DNA of 64,000 nt, from assembly GCF_001294535.1 (NCBI RefSeq), contig NZ_LGIC01000033.1:1-64000 (forward strand), written 5' to 3'. This document shows, one piece after another, positions 25,767 through 33,965 of this stretch. Source of the DNA: Cypionkella psychrotolerans (GTDB taxonomy: Bacteria > Pseudomonadota > Alphaproteobacteria > Rhodobacterales > Rhodobacteraceae). How positions within the stretch are numbered: position 1 is the stretch's first letter; every line of letters begins with the position of its first letter. The notes under the pieces are model-generated. The model made no database searches and was not told the DNA's origin. It saw nothing but the letters and a program-made list of their open reading frames with translations. Made by a program: the position numbers and the translations under genes.

Positions 25767-26906
25767 TCAATTCATCCAATCCGGCCTCGACAGCCCGAAG
25801 ATCGACGGATCGTAGAGATAAGCCGCCCCTGCCGCCAGAATCACCGCGCCCAGCACCGCAAAACTGATCTTCCACCAGCTGTAAGGCCGCTCGCCCTGCA
25901 CTTCGCCGGTTTGGCCGTTGACCAAAAACCGATAGCTTTTGCCGCCATATTTATAAGCCGCCATCCAGATCGGCAGCAGCACATGCTTGAAGGTCTCATC
26001 GGCGTAATCGGTATCGACCGTCTCGACCCTTTGCACGTCGCCACCAATGTCGCGGCGCACGTCATCCTCAATCACCCCGGCCATCACGCTTTTCGCCGTG
26101 CCCCAACCATCGGCAAGGCCAACGGTATAGCCCTCAGCCTGAAAACCCGCGAGGTAATCGGCGGAATAGGGTTCCAGCTTGCCCAAATCCCACGGCGTCA
26201 GATCATTGCCCAAGCGCGCGGGCAGGCTGGTTGAGGCCATCACCAACACATCATCGAAATCGCGCGAGACTCGTCCCGAGGCTGGATACCACCGAGTCTT
26301 CTGTACCTGTTCCTGCCGCCGTTCGGTCTTGCCATTGACGGTGACATTCACCCATTGGGTTTCATAATAATACTCGCCGCGTTGTCCACGATAGCGACTG
26401 TCGGTGTCGGCGTCATAGGTCCAGAACGGCGCGTAGATGCCATCCATCGCCCGCCCCGCGCGGGTGTATTCCAGCAGCGAATTCGGCGCAAACCATAAGC
26501 CGCCCAGCCAGCCGATCAACGCTTTGCGCGCCTGCGTCTCGGTCAACTCGAACGGCACCACGGCCTGAGGTTTGATCCGACGATGGCTGCCCGTATCCAC
26601 CACCACGGGCGTGGCACAAAACGGACATTGGCTGGCGTGGTTCGCGCCCTGAAACTCCACCACCGCCCCACAATTCGGACATGAGGTGCTGCGAACCTCT
26701 TCGGTTGCGGCATCCGGCAGATCATCGGCCAAGCCCTTGGCCAGATCATGCTCGGTCAGCGCCTGCGCCTTTTGGCGCGGGGCTTTGGCGGGGATGGCTT
26801 GCACAAAGCCGCAATGGTCACATTTCAACTCGGTCTGACCGGGCGCATAGCGCAGGTCGGCCCCGCATTGCGCGCAGGGCCAATGATTTGCTTCCATCAC
26901 GGCCAT
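25767..26906 (-). CDS. Zinc-ribbon membrane protein, C-terminal helix
   Basis: A 379-residue protein with four CxxC zinc knuckles forming two ribbons: CAQC...CDHC (residues ~10-33) and CPNC...CPFC (~75-97). A long beta-rich middle follows, in which WYPASGRVSRDFDDVLV and a YYYETQWVNVTVNGKTE segment stand out, and a single membrane helix closes the protein (SFAVLGAVILAAGAAYLY, ~345-363). Homologues are often labelled as PriA-related, but there is no helicase motif here. It starts 6 bp behind the SPFH-GYF gene, and such zinc-ribbon proteins recur beside SPFH proteins. It is likely the membrane partner of that scaffold in a stress-response operon, with purC next downstream on the same strand. Confidence 0.75.
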   Translation of the reverse strand: MAVMEANHWPCAQCGADLRYAPGQTELKCDHCGFVQAIPAKAPRQKAQALTEHDLAKGLADDLPDAATEEVRSTSCPNCGAVVEFQGANHASQCPFCATPVVVDTGSHRRIKPQAVVPFELTETQARKALIGWLGGLWFAPNSLLEYTRAGRAMDGIYAPFWTYDADTDSRYRGQRGEYYYETQWVNVTVNGKTERRQEQVQKTRWYPASGRVSRDFDDVLVMASTSLPARLGNDLTPWDLGKLEPYSADYLAGFQAEGYTVGLADGWGTAKSVMAGVIEDDVRRDIGGDVQRVETVDTDYADETFKHVLLPIWMAAYKYGGKSYRFLVNGQTGEVQGERPYSWWKISFAVLGAVILAAGAAYLYDPSIFGLSRPDWMN

Positions 26907-26912
26907 GAAAGA

Positions 26913-28007
26913 TCAGCCTGCCGGAGGTGGTGGTGGCATCATCGCAAACAGCTTGGCTAGATCGGTATCGCCCGCAGCCTTCCAGCCATCCTGCCCCGCT
27001 GTCCAAACTTGGGCGCTGCGGCTGAGGCCACCTGAAGCCACCATCTCCGCCAGATCGGATTCGCTGAACGGGCCTTTGGTAGCACCATTCTCGGCGACAT
27101 GCCAAGCCTTGCCCGCGGGTGGAGGCGGAGGCGGCGGAGGTGCCGCTGCCGCAGGCGCAGCCCCCCAAGGCCCCACCCCGCTCGCCATATTCATCCCCAT
27201 GCCCGCCGCCATGCCCGCCCCGACCATAGCCCCCACACCGCTGTTTGGTTGCGCCATGCCCTCAGCCGCATTGAACTGCATGTATTTGTTCAGATCGCCG
27301 GCCACGCCCATCGAGGTGCGCTTATCCAGAACCTTCTCGACTTCTTCCGGCAAGCTAATGTTCTCAATATAGAATTCCGGGATGGACAGCCCGTATTCCG
27401 TGATCTTCGGCTCAATCGCAGTGGCAATCAGCTTGCCCAGATCGGCGGTATTCGCCGCCATATCCAGTACCGGTATCCCGGATTTTGCCAGCACTTGCGA
27501 CGCTTCCTGTACGATCACATTGCGGATTTGCAGGCTGATCTCATCCGCCGTGAACTCGCCATCGGTGCCAACAATCTCACGCAGGAACACCGCAGGGTCG
27601 GCCACCCGCATCGAATAGGTGCCAAACGCCCGCAGCCGCACCGGGCCGAATTCCGGGTCGCGGCACATGATCGGGTTTTTGGTGCCCCATTTCTGATCGT
27701 TAAACCGCGTGGTGTTGATGAAATACACTTCCGATTTGAACGGGCTATCAAAGCCGTGATCCCAATGCTGCAACGTCGTCATGATCGGCATGTTGTTGGT
27801 TTCCAACATATACATGCCCGGCCCGAACACATCGGCCAACTGGCCCTCATGCACGAACACCGCCGCCTGGCCTTCCCGCACCGTCAGCTTGGCGCCGTAT
27901 TTGATCGCATTGCCCTGCCGCTCAAACCGCCACACCATCGTGTCGCGGGTGTCATCCAGCCAGGTGATGACATCAATGAACTCGCCCTTCAGAAATCCGA
28001 AAACCAT
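26913..28007 (-). CDS. SPFH-domain protein with C-terminal GYF-like domain
   Basis: A 364-residue protein of the YdjI-like SPFH (band-7/flotillin-related) family. It starts MVFGFLKGEFIDVITWLD, with GGAGT upstream of the ATG at 28007. The SPFH core spans residues ~25-245 (KLTVREGQAAVFVHEGQ, FGTYSMRVADP, ENISLPEEVEKVLDKR). After a glycine/methionine-rich stretch and an eight-proline linker comes a GYF_2-type module (WHVAENGATKGPFSESDLAEMV, VWTAGQDGWKAA), a domain used to dock partner proteins. There is no N-terminal membrane helix, unlike true flotillins. It lies between a DUF2927 lipoprotein gene and a zinc-ribbon membrane protein gene in an operon with TelA and XpaC homologues. Confidence 0.88.
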   Translation of the reverse strand: MVFGFLKGEFIDVITWLDDTRDTMVWRFERQGNAIKYGAKLTVREGQAAVFVHEGQLADVFGPGMYMLETNNMPIMTTLQHWDHGFDSPFKSEVYFINTTRFNDQKWGTKNPIMCRDPEFGPVRLRAFGTYSMRVADPAVFLREIVGTDGEFTADEISLQIRNVIVQEASQVLAKSGIPVLDMAANTADLGKLIATAIEPKITEYGLSIPEFYIENISLPEEVEKVLDKRTSMGVAGDLNKYMQFNAAEGMAQPNSGVGAMVGAGMAAGMGMNMASGVGPWGAAPAAAAPPPPPPPPAGKAWHVAENGATKGPFSESDLAEMVASGGLSRSAQVWTAGQDGWKAAGDTDLAKLFAMMPPPPPAG

Positions 28008-28032
28008 GACGTACTCCTTTGCCCACAAGGGC

Positions 28033-28992
28033 CTAGCTTTCCCCACCCATCAGACGACGGGCAAGTGTTTCCACGATGGGCCGCGCTTCGGCCTCGGTCA
28101 TGCCGGGGCGCAGGGCGGGGTTGTACAGCATCCGCAACATCATCTCGTCTTGCGTGGTCAGCAAAGCGAATTCTTCATCGTCGTTGAAGATCGAGGGCCG
28201 CGCCTGCGGGCTGTCATTTGGCAGCCCCAAACCCTGCGCGATTTCCTCGTGGATGCAGGACAGCCGCAGCAGATCGGGGTGCTCGGCCCGGATCACCGCA
28301 AACGCCCCGGTATAAACCCCCGACGCCCCCGCCGATTGCGCATAAACGATGCAATAGGTGGATCGCTGCATCGCGGTGATGCCGCTGACATCATTCGCCG
28401 TCAACCCCGGCATCGCGGCGTGCAGCACCGGGCCTAATGCCTGCCGCTCATCTTCCGAGACGATATACACCCAGAAATTCGGGCGGTTGTCATCCAGCCG
28501 GATCGGATGCCCGGTCAGCCCTTGCAAACGCTGCAAGTAAGACCCCACCCGCGCGGTATCGGTCGCGCGCATCTGCGCCGAAACCGAATCGCCAAACCGC
28601 AAGCCCACCCGCACAGGCTGCTGCCACCGCCGCAGCGCCGAGGTGGTCTGCCGCTGCACCGTGCTGGTGTTGGACCGATCGTATTCGTCGTAAAGTGCGA
28701 CACGGATGAAGTTATCCGCCAGCATCCGGTCGGTATAGGGCTTATCCACCCCGCCGCCATCGGTGCGCAGCAGACCCTGACCCAGCAAGCCCTGCTGCAC
28801 TTGCGCATAATACGCCCGTGCCGCCGTACTCGCTGCGGTTTCCGGCGTCACCACCGGTTCCGGCGGCTGCGCCATCACCGGGCGCGGCGCAGGTTTCACC
28901 ACAGAAACCGGAGCCTCAGCGCAGCCCAACAGCGCCAGCGCGGCCAGAAGACCGCACCAGCGTTTCAACAAGACGGGCCGCGCTTGCACCAT
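28033..28992 (-). CDS. DUF2927-type lipoprotein, possible metallopeptidase-like
   Basis: A 319-residue predicted lipoprotein. The signal ends in a lipobox (LALLGC, Cys ~24), followed by a proline-rich linker. The rest matches the DUF2927 pattern: VDKPYTDRMLADNFIRVALYDEYDR, a GLRFGDSVSAQ strand, then CIHEEIAQGLGLPNDS. That last segment has the HExxxxxxL look of a zinc-peptidase helix but lacks the second histidine of HExxH. FNDDEEFALLTTQDEMMLRMLYNPALRPGM closes the domain. It would sit in the outer or inner membrane facing the periplasm. Only 2 bp separate it from the telA-like gene, so it belongs to the stress-response operon. Confidence 0.82.
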   Translation of the reverse strand: MVQARPVLLKRWCGLLAALALLGCAEAPVSVVKPAPRPVMAQPPEPVVTPETAASTAARAYYAQVQQGLLGQGLLRTDGGGVDKPYTDRMLADNFIRVALYDEYDRSNTSTVQRQTTSALRRWQQPVRVGLRFGDSVSAQMRATDTARVGSYLQRLQGLTGHPIRLDDNRPNFWVYIVSEDERQALGPVLHAAMPGLTANDVSGITAMQRSTYCIVYAQSAGASGVYTGAFAVIRAEHPDLLRLSCIHEEIAQGLGLPNDSPQARPSIFNDDEEFALLTTQDEMMLRMLYNPALRPGMTEAEARPIVETLARRLMGGES

Positions 28993-28994
28993 GA

Positions 28995-30179
28995 TCAGAC
29001 GGCGCTGCCAATATTGACGCCGCTGGCGGTATTGCGCGCGCGGGCCGAAGCCAGCGTGTCGCGCAGCTCGCCCTCCATCTTCACCAGCTCAATCTCTGCC
29101 GCCGCCCTGCGCGCCTTGCCCTCATCGGCAATCGCCAGGCTTTCCTCGATGGTCGCGACCAAAGTGGCATTGGCCTTCTGCACCGCTTCAATATCAAACA
29201 CCCCCCGCTCCATCTCGGTGCGCACGATCTTGTTGGCGTCTTGCAGGTTCGTGGCGTTGGCGGTCAGCAATTCATTGGTCAGATCATTGGCATCCTTGAT
29301 CGCCACCGCCGCTTCCTTGCTGCGCTGGATCGTCACAGCCTGCGCCAGCTGAGTTTCCCACAACGGCACGGTGTTCATCAGGGTCGAGTTGATCTTGCCG
29401 ACCAGCGACTTGTCATTTTCCTGCACCAACCGGATTGAGGGCAGCGACTGCATCGTCACCTGACGCGTCAGCTTCAGATCATACACTCGCCGTTCCAGAT
29501 CATCGCGTGCCGCGCGCAGATCGCGCAACTCCTGCGCCCGGATCAGCTGATCGGCTTCCGGGGCCGCCTTCACCGCAGCTTCCCGCGCCGGAATATCATT
29601 GGCGTCGAGTTCCTTCAGCTTAGCTTCCCCCGCCGCAATATAGAGGCCGAGTTCGTTATAGAAGGTCAGCGTCTTACCATAAAGGATATCCAGGCTCTTG
29701 ATATCCTTCAGTAAAGTCGTCTCATGCACCAACAGGTTCTCGGTCACCTTGTCGATCTGGGTCTGCACCTGCTCATACCGCGCCACAAACTCAGCCAGCG
29801 GAGCAGCATGCCCGGTCAGCCATTCCCACCAGCTTTGCTTGCGGTTCACATCCAGTTCTTCACCCGAAAAGCCACGAATGGTGGTGACAATCTCGCGCAA
29901 GCTGTCGCCAGCAGGCCCAACGTCCTTATTCTTCACCCCCTGCAGCATTTCCTGCGAAATCACCTGCAACTCCGCCTGCGCCCCCGACCCAAACGAGATG
30001 ATCGACTGCGTGTTGCTCATATCCAACTCCGCCATCCGCTTGCGGATATCTTCCGCAACCGGGGCAGGGGCGGCTTCCAGCGCCACCACTTCGCGCCCCG
30101 GTTCAGGCAGGATCACAGCGGTGACTTTTTCAACTTCGGCCAAGGAGGTGGCAGCTGCAGCGCGGATATCTTCGGTCAT
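28995..30179 (-). CDS. TelA-family toxic-anion resistance protein
   Basis: A 394-residue, almost wholly alpha-helical cytosolic protein of the TelA (tellurite resistance) family. Typical segments are MSNTQSIISFGSGAQAELQVIS (residues ~50-70), the hydrophobic WWEWLTGHAAPLAEFVARYEQVQTQIDKV, a long coiled coil around 180-260, and PLWETQLAQAVTIQRSKEAAVAIKDANDLTN (~305-335). TelA homologues are linked to resistance to tellurite, some antibiotics and membrane stress, but their biochemical action is unknown. Here the gene is preceded 46 bp upstream by an XpaC-like gene, the standard partner, and followed by genes for a lipoprotein, an SPFH scaffold and a zinc-ribbon membrane protein. Confidence 0.9.
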   Translation of the reverse strand: MTEDIRAAAATSLAEVEKVTAVILPEPGREVVALEAAPAPVAEDIRKRMAELDMSNTQSIISFGSGAQAELQVISQEMLQGVKNKDVGPAGDSLREIVTTIRGFSGEELDVNRKQSWWEWLTGHAAPLAEFVARYEQVQTQIDKVTENLLVHETTLLKDIKSLDILYGKTLTFYNELGLYIAAGEAKLKELDANDIPAREAAVKAAPEADQLIRAQELRDLRAARDDLERRVYDLKLTRQVTMQSLPSIRLVQENDKSLVGKINSTLMNTVPLWETQLAQAVTIQRSKEAAVAIKDANDLTNELLTANATNLQDANKIVRTEMERGVFDIEAVQKANATLVATIEESLAIADEGKARRAAAEIELVKMEGELRDTLASARARNTASGVNIGSAV

Positions 30180-30225
30180 GGCTCTCACTCGTTCAAAGCC
30201 CCGTAGGGGGCGGATTGCAGAAAGA

Positions 30226-31101
30226 TTAGGTTTCCAGTTTCAGGCGATCGCGTAACACCTGAATTTCAACGTCCAGATCGGTGTGATCGCCTTGCAGCAT
30301 GGCCTGTGTGCGCGCCGCAAAGGTGGTTTCCAACTCGCCCAGCAAGGTCTCATAATCATTGCGGATTTTCGGATCGCGCCCCTGCGCATAAGCATCGGCA
30401 AATTTCACCGTCGCATCGCGCGCACCCATCAGATAGACTGACAGATACTTCCGCGCCGCCGTCAAATCGCCCGGATCGCTTTCAACCGAGCGAAACAACC
30501 CGCGCGCAATGCCCGCAAACTTCGCCACCCGCGCCTCAAGGCTCGAATCCTTGGCGCGCAAAATCGCATCCTTCATCCCCGCCAACAGCGCCTCGGCCTC
30601 ATCCACGGCTTTGGCGACCCGCTCAACCTGAAAGCTGTCAACGCCCTCCATGCCCTTGTCGCGCATCGGGTCCAGACCGAATGCGCCGACATGTAGGATC
30701 ACCCCGGCCAGCCCCAGCAAAATCGCATAAACCATCGGCTGCGCCACCATAGCACCGACAGCCAAGCCGACGCCCATCAGCACCGCGCCAAACGCCTTGC
30801 GCGGTATCGCCGGACGCCGCGCCACCTTGCGGGCGTCATAGGCATCCTGTGCCAGCGCGCCCTGCTGGGTCAGCCAAGCCGACAACAGCAAAACCCCGCA
30901 AGCAGCTAACCCCATGATCAGCGCGCGGGGTTCGCCCTTGAACGCCAAAGCCGCAAACAGAAACGGCGGCAAGAACAGCGCCCGCGCCCGTCCGGTGGAC
31001 TTTGATCGCGCCGGCATCCCCGGCTGTGGTGCAACCCCCGGCCCCGCGTCGACACGCGAATTACCCGGAGAATACTTACCGCCAAACCGCTCTGCCATCA
31101 T
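30226..31101 (-). CDS. XpaC-like membrane protein
   Basis: A 291-residue protein of the XpaC family, which pairs with TelA in many bacteria. A proline/glycine-rich N-terminus is followed by four hydrophobic helices in two pairs (ALFLPPFLFAALAF with LIMGLAACGVLLLSAWL; AFGAVLMGVGLAVGAMVAQPMVYAILLGLAGVIL), then a soluble helical domain with GVDSFQVERVAKAVDEAEALL and RKYLSVYLMGARDATVKFADAY. XpaC was once linked to hydrolysis of a phosphatase dye, but its role is unknown. The ATG at 31101 overlaps the stop of a 27-codon upstream ORF as ATGA, so it is coupled to that ORF. Confidence 0.87.
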   Translation of the reverse strand: MMAERFGGKYSPGNSRVDAGPGVAPQPGMPARSKSTGRARALFLPPFLFAALAFKGEPRALIMGLAACGVLLLSAWLTQQGALAQDAYDARKVARRPAIPRKAFGAVLMGVGLAVGAMVAQPMVYAILLGLAGVILHVGAFGLDPMRDKGMEGVDSFQVERVAKAVDEAEALLAGMKDAILRAKDSSLEARVAKFAGIARGLFRSVESDPGDLTAARKYLSVYLMGARDATVKFADAYAQGRDPKIRNDYETLLGELETTFAARTQAMLQGDHTDLDVEIQVLRDRLKLET

Positions 31102-31181
31102 TGGGCTCCAGTGATTGCGACATAGACCATCAGCGCCAGCAACAGCATAAACGCGCCCGATTCCAGACCCTTGGCAGACAT
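31098..31181 (-). CDS. 27-residue single-helix membrane peptide
   Basis: A small ORF at the head of the TelA/XpaC operon. It begins MSAKGLESGAFMLLL and ends YVAITGAQ, with about 18 hydrophobic residues that would form one membrane helix. The support is strong: AGGAGG stands four bases before the ATG at 31181, and the stop overlaps the xpaC-like ATG by 4 bases (ATGA). It may be a small membrane subunit or a leader ensuring coupled translation of the XpaC-like protein. I know of no named family. Confidence 0.65.
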   Translation of the reverse strand: MSAKGLESGAFMLLLALMVYVAITGAQ

Positions 31182-31270
31182 GACGCCTCCTACCCGAACA
31201 CCGGGAACCTCATGACTATAGGCACAGCCGCGCCGCCATGCCAGAGGGCACAAACGGGGAATTATCGCAT

Positions 31271-32464
31271 TCAGGCACCGCGCTTTGGCCGCCCGCCCGC
31301 AGGCTTCGGCCCCGTAGGCCCACCGCGCGTCGGCGTCGCCCGCTTCGCCGCTGGTTTTGTCGGCCGCAAAGCCCCGCCTTCAGCCTTCTTGGCCGCCGTG
31401 CCAAAGCTACGCGGCTTGCCCGCCTCAGCCTCGGCCTTTTTCGCCGCCGTCCCGAATGTGCGCGGCTTTACCGCCTCACCCCAAGCCTCTGACAACTGCT
31501 TCAGCCCCTCACCCGCCTTCAATCTTTTGCCCGAAGCCGAACCCTCAGCCTTGCCCGTCGTGGTCCGCGACGCAGGCCGAGGTGTCCGCGTCCGCTTCGG
31601 CGCATCCTCATCCACCGTCGCCCCTTGGCCAAGTTGATCGCGCAAAACCTTGCCCTTGACCTCATCAACCTCACCCGGCTGCAAATCGTTCAGCCGGAAC
31701 GGTCCGTAGCTGACACGGATCAGCCGGTTCACGGTCAGGTTAATCGCGGCCATCGCGCGGCGGATCTCGCGGTTCTTGCCCTCGCGCAAACCCACCGTCA
31801 GCCAAGCATTGGCACCCTGAATCCGGTCAATCACCACGATCATCGGTTGAAACCGCTCGCCCTCAACCACGATGCCCTTGCGCAACGGCTCCAGATCCGG
31901 GTCCACCGGATTGCCATTCACCCGCACACGATATTTCCGCAGCCACCCGGTCGAGGGCAGCTCCAACCGCCGCTTCAACGCGCCGTCATTGGTCAGCAGC
32001 AACAAGCCTTCCGAGTTCAAATCCAGCCGCCCCACCGACATCACCCGTGGCAATTCGGCGGGCAGATTGTCAAACACCGTCTCGCGGCCTTTTTCATCGC
32101 TTTCCGAAGTCACCAGCCCGTCCGGCTTGTAATACAGCCACAACCGCGCCTGCTCCGGCTCGCCCACCACCACACCACGCGCCACAATCTTATCCTTTGA
32201 GGTCACGTTCAGCGCCGGCGAAGTAATCACCTTGCCATTGACCGAAACTTCCCCCAACTCGATCATCCGCTCGGCTTCCCGTCGCGAAGCCACCCCAGCC
32301 CGAGACAAAACCTTGGCAATCCGGTCGCCCTCCGGCGTTCCCGCCGCAGGCTTCGCCGCCACCGCAGACTTCCGCTCAACGGCTTTGCCTTCAGTCCGGG
32401 GGCCCTCAACCTTGGGGCCAGCGATCTTCGGTGCAGATTTCGGGGGATTTGTATTCTCGGCCAT
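31271..32464 (-). CDS. rluB: 23S rRNA pseudouridine synthase, RluB-like with long basic tails
   Basis: A 397-residue enzyme that isomerises a uridine of 23S rRNA. The S4 RNA-binding domain (RIAKVLSRAGVASRREAERMIELGEVSVNG, residues ~48-80) is followed by the synthase domain with the catalytic-aspartate motif GRLDLNSEGLLLLTNDG (~143-160) and LREGKNREIRRAM (~225). A ~45-residue lysine/proline-rich N-terminus and a ~120-residue basic C-terminus flank the core. The tail contains a near-repeat, KPRTFGTAAKKAE and KPRSFGTAAKKAE. Such tails are common in alphaproteobacterial RluB and probably bind rRNA. It is divergent from tadA. Confidence 0.9.
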   Translation of the reverse strand: MAENTNPPKSAPKIAGPKVEGPRTEGKAVERKSAVAAKPAAGTPEGDRIAKVLSRAGVASRREAERMIELGEVSVNGKVITSPALNVTSKDKIVARGVVVGEPEQARLWLYYKPDGLVTSESDEKGRETVFDNLPAELPRVMSVGRLDLNSEGLLLLTNDGALKRRLELPSTGWLRKYRVRVNGNPVDPDLEPLRKGIVVEGERFQPMIVVIDRIQGANAWLTVGLREGKNREIRRAMAAINLTVNRLIRVSYGPFRLNDLQPGEVDEVKGKVLRDQLGQGATVDEDAPKRTRTPRPASRTTTGKAEGSASGKRLKAGEGLKQLSEAWGEAVKPRTFGTAAKKAEAEAGKPRSFGTAAKKAEGGALRPTKPAAKRATPTRGGPTGPKPAGGRPKRGA

Positions 32465-32549
32465 AGTCTCTTATCCTTCAACGGGCTCAGCGCGCGACAT
32501 GCGGGCTATTGGATCAAACTATTCTCTCAACCGCCAAGGGGCAAGCACG

Positions 32550-32993
32550 GTGTTCAAAACCTTCATGGACGCCGCCCTAAGCGAAGCTCGTGCCGCAGGC
32601 GCGCGCGGTGAAGTCCCCATTGGCGCGGTCGTGGTCAAAGACGGCCAAATCATCGCCGCCGCCGGAAACCGTACCCGCGAGCTTTGCGACCCCACCGCCC
32701 ATGCCGAAGTCTTAGCCATCCGCGAGGCCTGCCGCCTCGCAAACTCCGAACGCCTCCCCGGATACGACCTCTATGTCACCCTAGAACCCTGCCCAATCTG
32801 CGCAGGTACTGTCTCCGCCGCCCGCATCGCCCGCCTGTACTACGGCGCTGCCGATCCCAAATCCGGCGGCACCCTCCACGGCGCGCGGGTGTTCAGTCAC
32901 CCGCAATGCCACCACATCCCCGAAATCTACGACGGCATCAACGCCGCCGAGTCCGAGGCCTTGCTAAAGACCTTCTTCACCCAGCGCCGCTAG
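32550..32993 (+). CDS. tadA: tRNA-specific adenosine deaminase
   Basis: A 147-residue zinc deaminase that converts adenosine 34 of tRNA-Arg(ACG) to inosine. The zinc site is HAE (TAHAEVLAIREA, ~residue 50) and PCPIC (TLEPCPICAGTV, ~80), and the usual ending ESEALLKTFFTQRR is present. The GTG at 32550, with AAGGGG upstream, gives the family start FKTFMDAAL; the ATG at 32565 is an alternative. The stop codon is unusual: its TA is target DNA and its G is the first base of an IS element inserted there. Before insertion the codon would have read TAA, so the protein is unchanged. Confidence 0.93.
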   Translation: MFKTFMDAALSEARAAGARGEVPIGAVVVKDGQIIAAAGNRTRELCDPTAHAEVLAIREACRLANSERLPGYDLYVTLEPCPICAGTVSAARIARLYYGAADPKSGGTLHGARVFSHPQCHHIPEIYDGINAAESEALLKTFFTQRR

Positions 32994-33063
32994 GGTTTGT
33001 TGACGTTTGAGGATTCCCACATCAGTTTCTGAGTGATTCAAGGTTGCCAAATGGGAGGCAACT

Positions 33064-33815
33064 TTGATCCGCACCGCTTTGACCGACGCCCAATGGGAAA
33101 CCATCGCCCCGCACTGTCTTGGCCGGGAATGTGATCCCGGTCGCACGGGACCTGATCCGCGCCTTTTTGTCGAGACCGTTCTCTGGAGCGCGCGCACCGG
33201 CTGCCCTTGGCGCGACCTGCCCGAGGATTTCGGGAAGTGGAACTCAGTCTTCAAACGGTTCCGCAGATGGGTGAAGGCCGACGCATTCTATCGTATGTTC
33301 AGGATGTTGGCCGAAGATGCCGACTTCGAATACGCCATGATCGACGGCAGTATCGTCAAGGTCCACCGCCACGGTCAGGGCGCAAAAGGGGGACTCAGAG
33401 CCAGGCCATCGGACGTTCTCGCGGCGGCATAACCACCAAGATCATGGCCCTGACCGACGCACTCGGCAACATGATCGACTTCCGCTTGCTGCCCGGACAG
33501 GCGCACGACCTGCGTGGCACCGCGGCCCTGATCGAAGGGCTGTCCTGCGGCCAGTTCCTCGCGGATCGCGCCTTCGACGCCAACTGGCTGCGCGATGCGC
33601 TGACCGGCGCAGGGATCGAAGCGGTCATACCCCCTAAATGCAACCGCCGCTTCCCGGCGGAGTTCGACCGCCACACCTACACATGGCGGCACCTGATCGA
33701 GAACTTCTTCGGAAAACTAAAGGAATACAGAGGCATCGCCATGCGCTGCTGCAAAACAGACGAAAGCTTCAGCGCGTTCATCTCCCTCGCGGCAACCGTG
33801 ATGCGCACAAGATGA
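33064..33815 (+). CDS. IS427-type transposase made by -1 frameshifting
   Basis: The first frame (33064-33432, TTG start after GGGAGG) holds the N-terminal DUF4096-like part (LTDAQWETIAPHC, GCPWRDLPEDFGKWNSVFKRF) and the first catalytic Asp (AMIDGS). The second frame carries TKIMALTDALG, DRAFDANWLRDA (second Asp) and ENFFGKLKEYRGIAMR (catalytic Glu). The slippery run aaaaggggg at 33384-33392 allows a -1 shift that yields GAKGGTQSQAIGRSRGG, exactly the family consensus. The frameshift is therefore probably programmed, not damage. The protein would be about 250 residues. Confidence 0.88.
33384..33392 (+). promoter_or_regulatory. Programmed -1 frameshift site
   Basis: aaaaggggg. Sliding one base back after the GGG codon joins the two transposase frames so that the family sequence is restored with no extra residues. 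Confidence 0.75.
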
Positions 33816-33921
33816 ACATCAACAGACCCTAATTCTCTAAAATTTATCTATAATTTGCTTTCACATTGCCTAAATACTCCTGCGCGTCGCGCTGCTGTGG
33901 CAAGCGGAGCATGCCTCCGGC

Positions 33922-33947
33922 GGGGATATTTGCGCACAGAGGATGAC
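33922..33947 (-). repeat. Intergenic repeat copy E (reverse orientation)
   Basis: On the minus strand it reads gtcatcctctgtg...caaatatcccc with one change from the exact core (gcgcaaa in place of gctcaaa), followed by gccggaggcatg. Further along the same strand comes ggagtattt, linking it with the 50643 hairpin family. It lies between the IS element and a flavin reductase gene. Confidence 0.75.
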
Positions 33948-33965
33948 CAAGTGCCGCTCGGCCCC

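Larger units (their letters stand above)
32993..33829 (+). mobile_element. Complete IS5-family (IS427-like) insertion sequence
   Basis: An 837-bp element. The left end starts gggtttgttgacgtt and the right end reads aacatcaacagaccc, so the 15-bp termini match with two differences. Both ends are flanked by TA, which fits a TA target duplication. It carries one transposase in two frames. No debris or truncation is seen, so the copy may be active or recent. Confidence 0.88.

Noticed and set aside
25767-26906. Naming the zinc-ribbon protein as primosomal protein N' / helicase
   Set aside because: There are no helicase motifs; the label seems to come from the zinc knuckles alone.
32232-32549. Long N-terminal extension of TadA
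   Set aside because: It is antisense to the 5' part of rluB and is absent from the deaminase family.
33207-33383. Start of the second transposase frame as a separate gene
   Set aside because: This stretch is the shadow of the first frame; only the part after the slip site matches transposases.
33822-33960. CRISPR-like array near the repeat copy E
   Set aside because: Only one unit is present, with no regular spacing and no cas genes.
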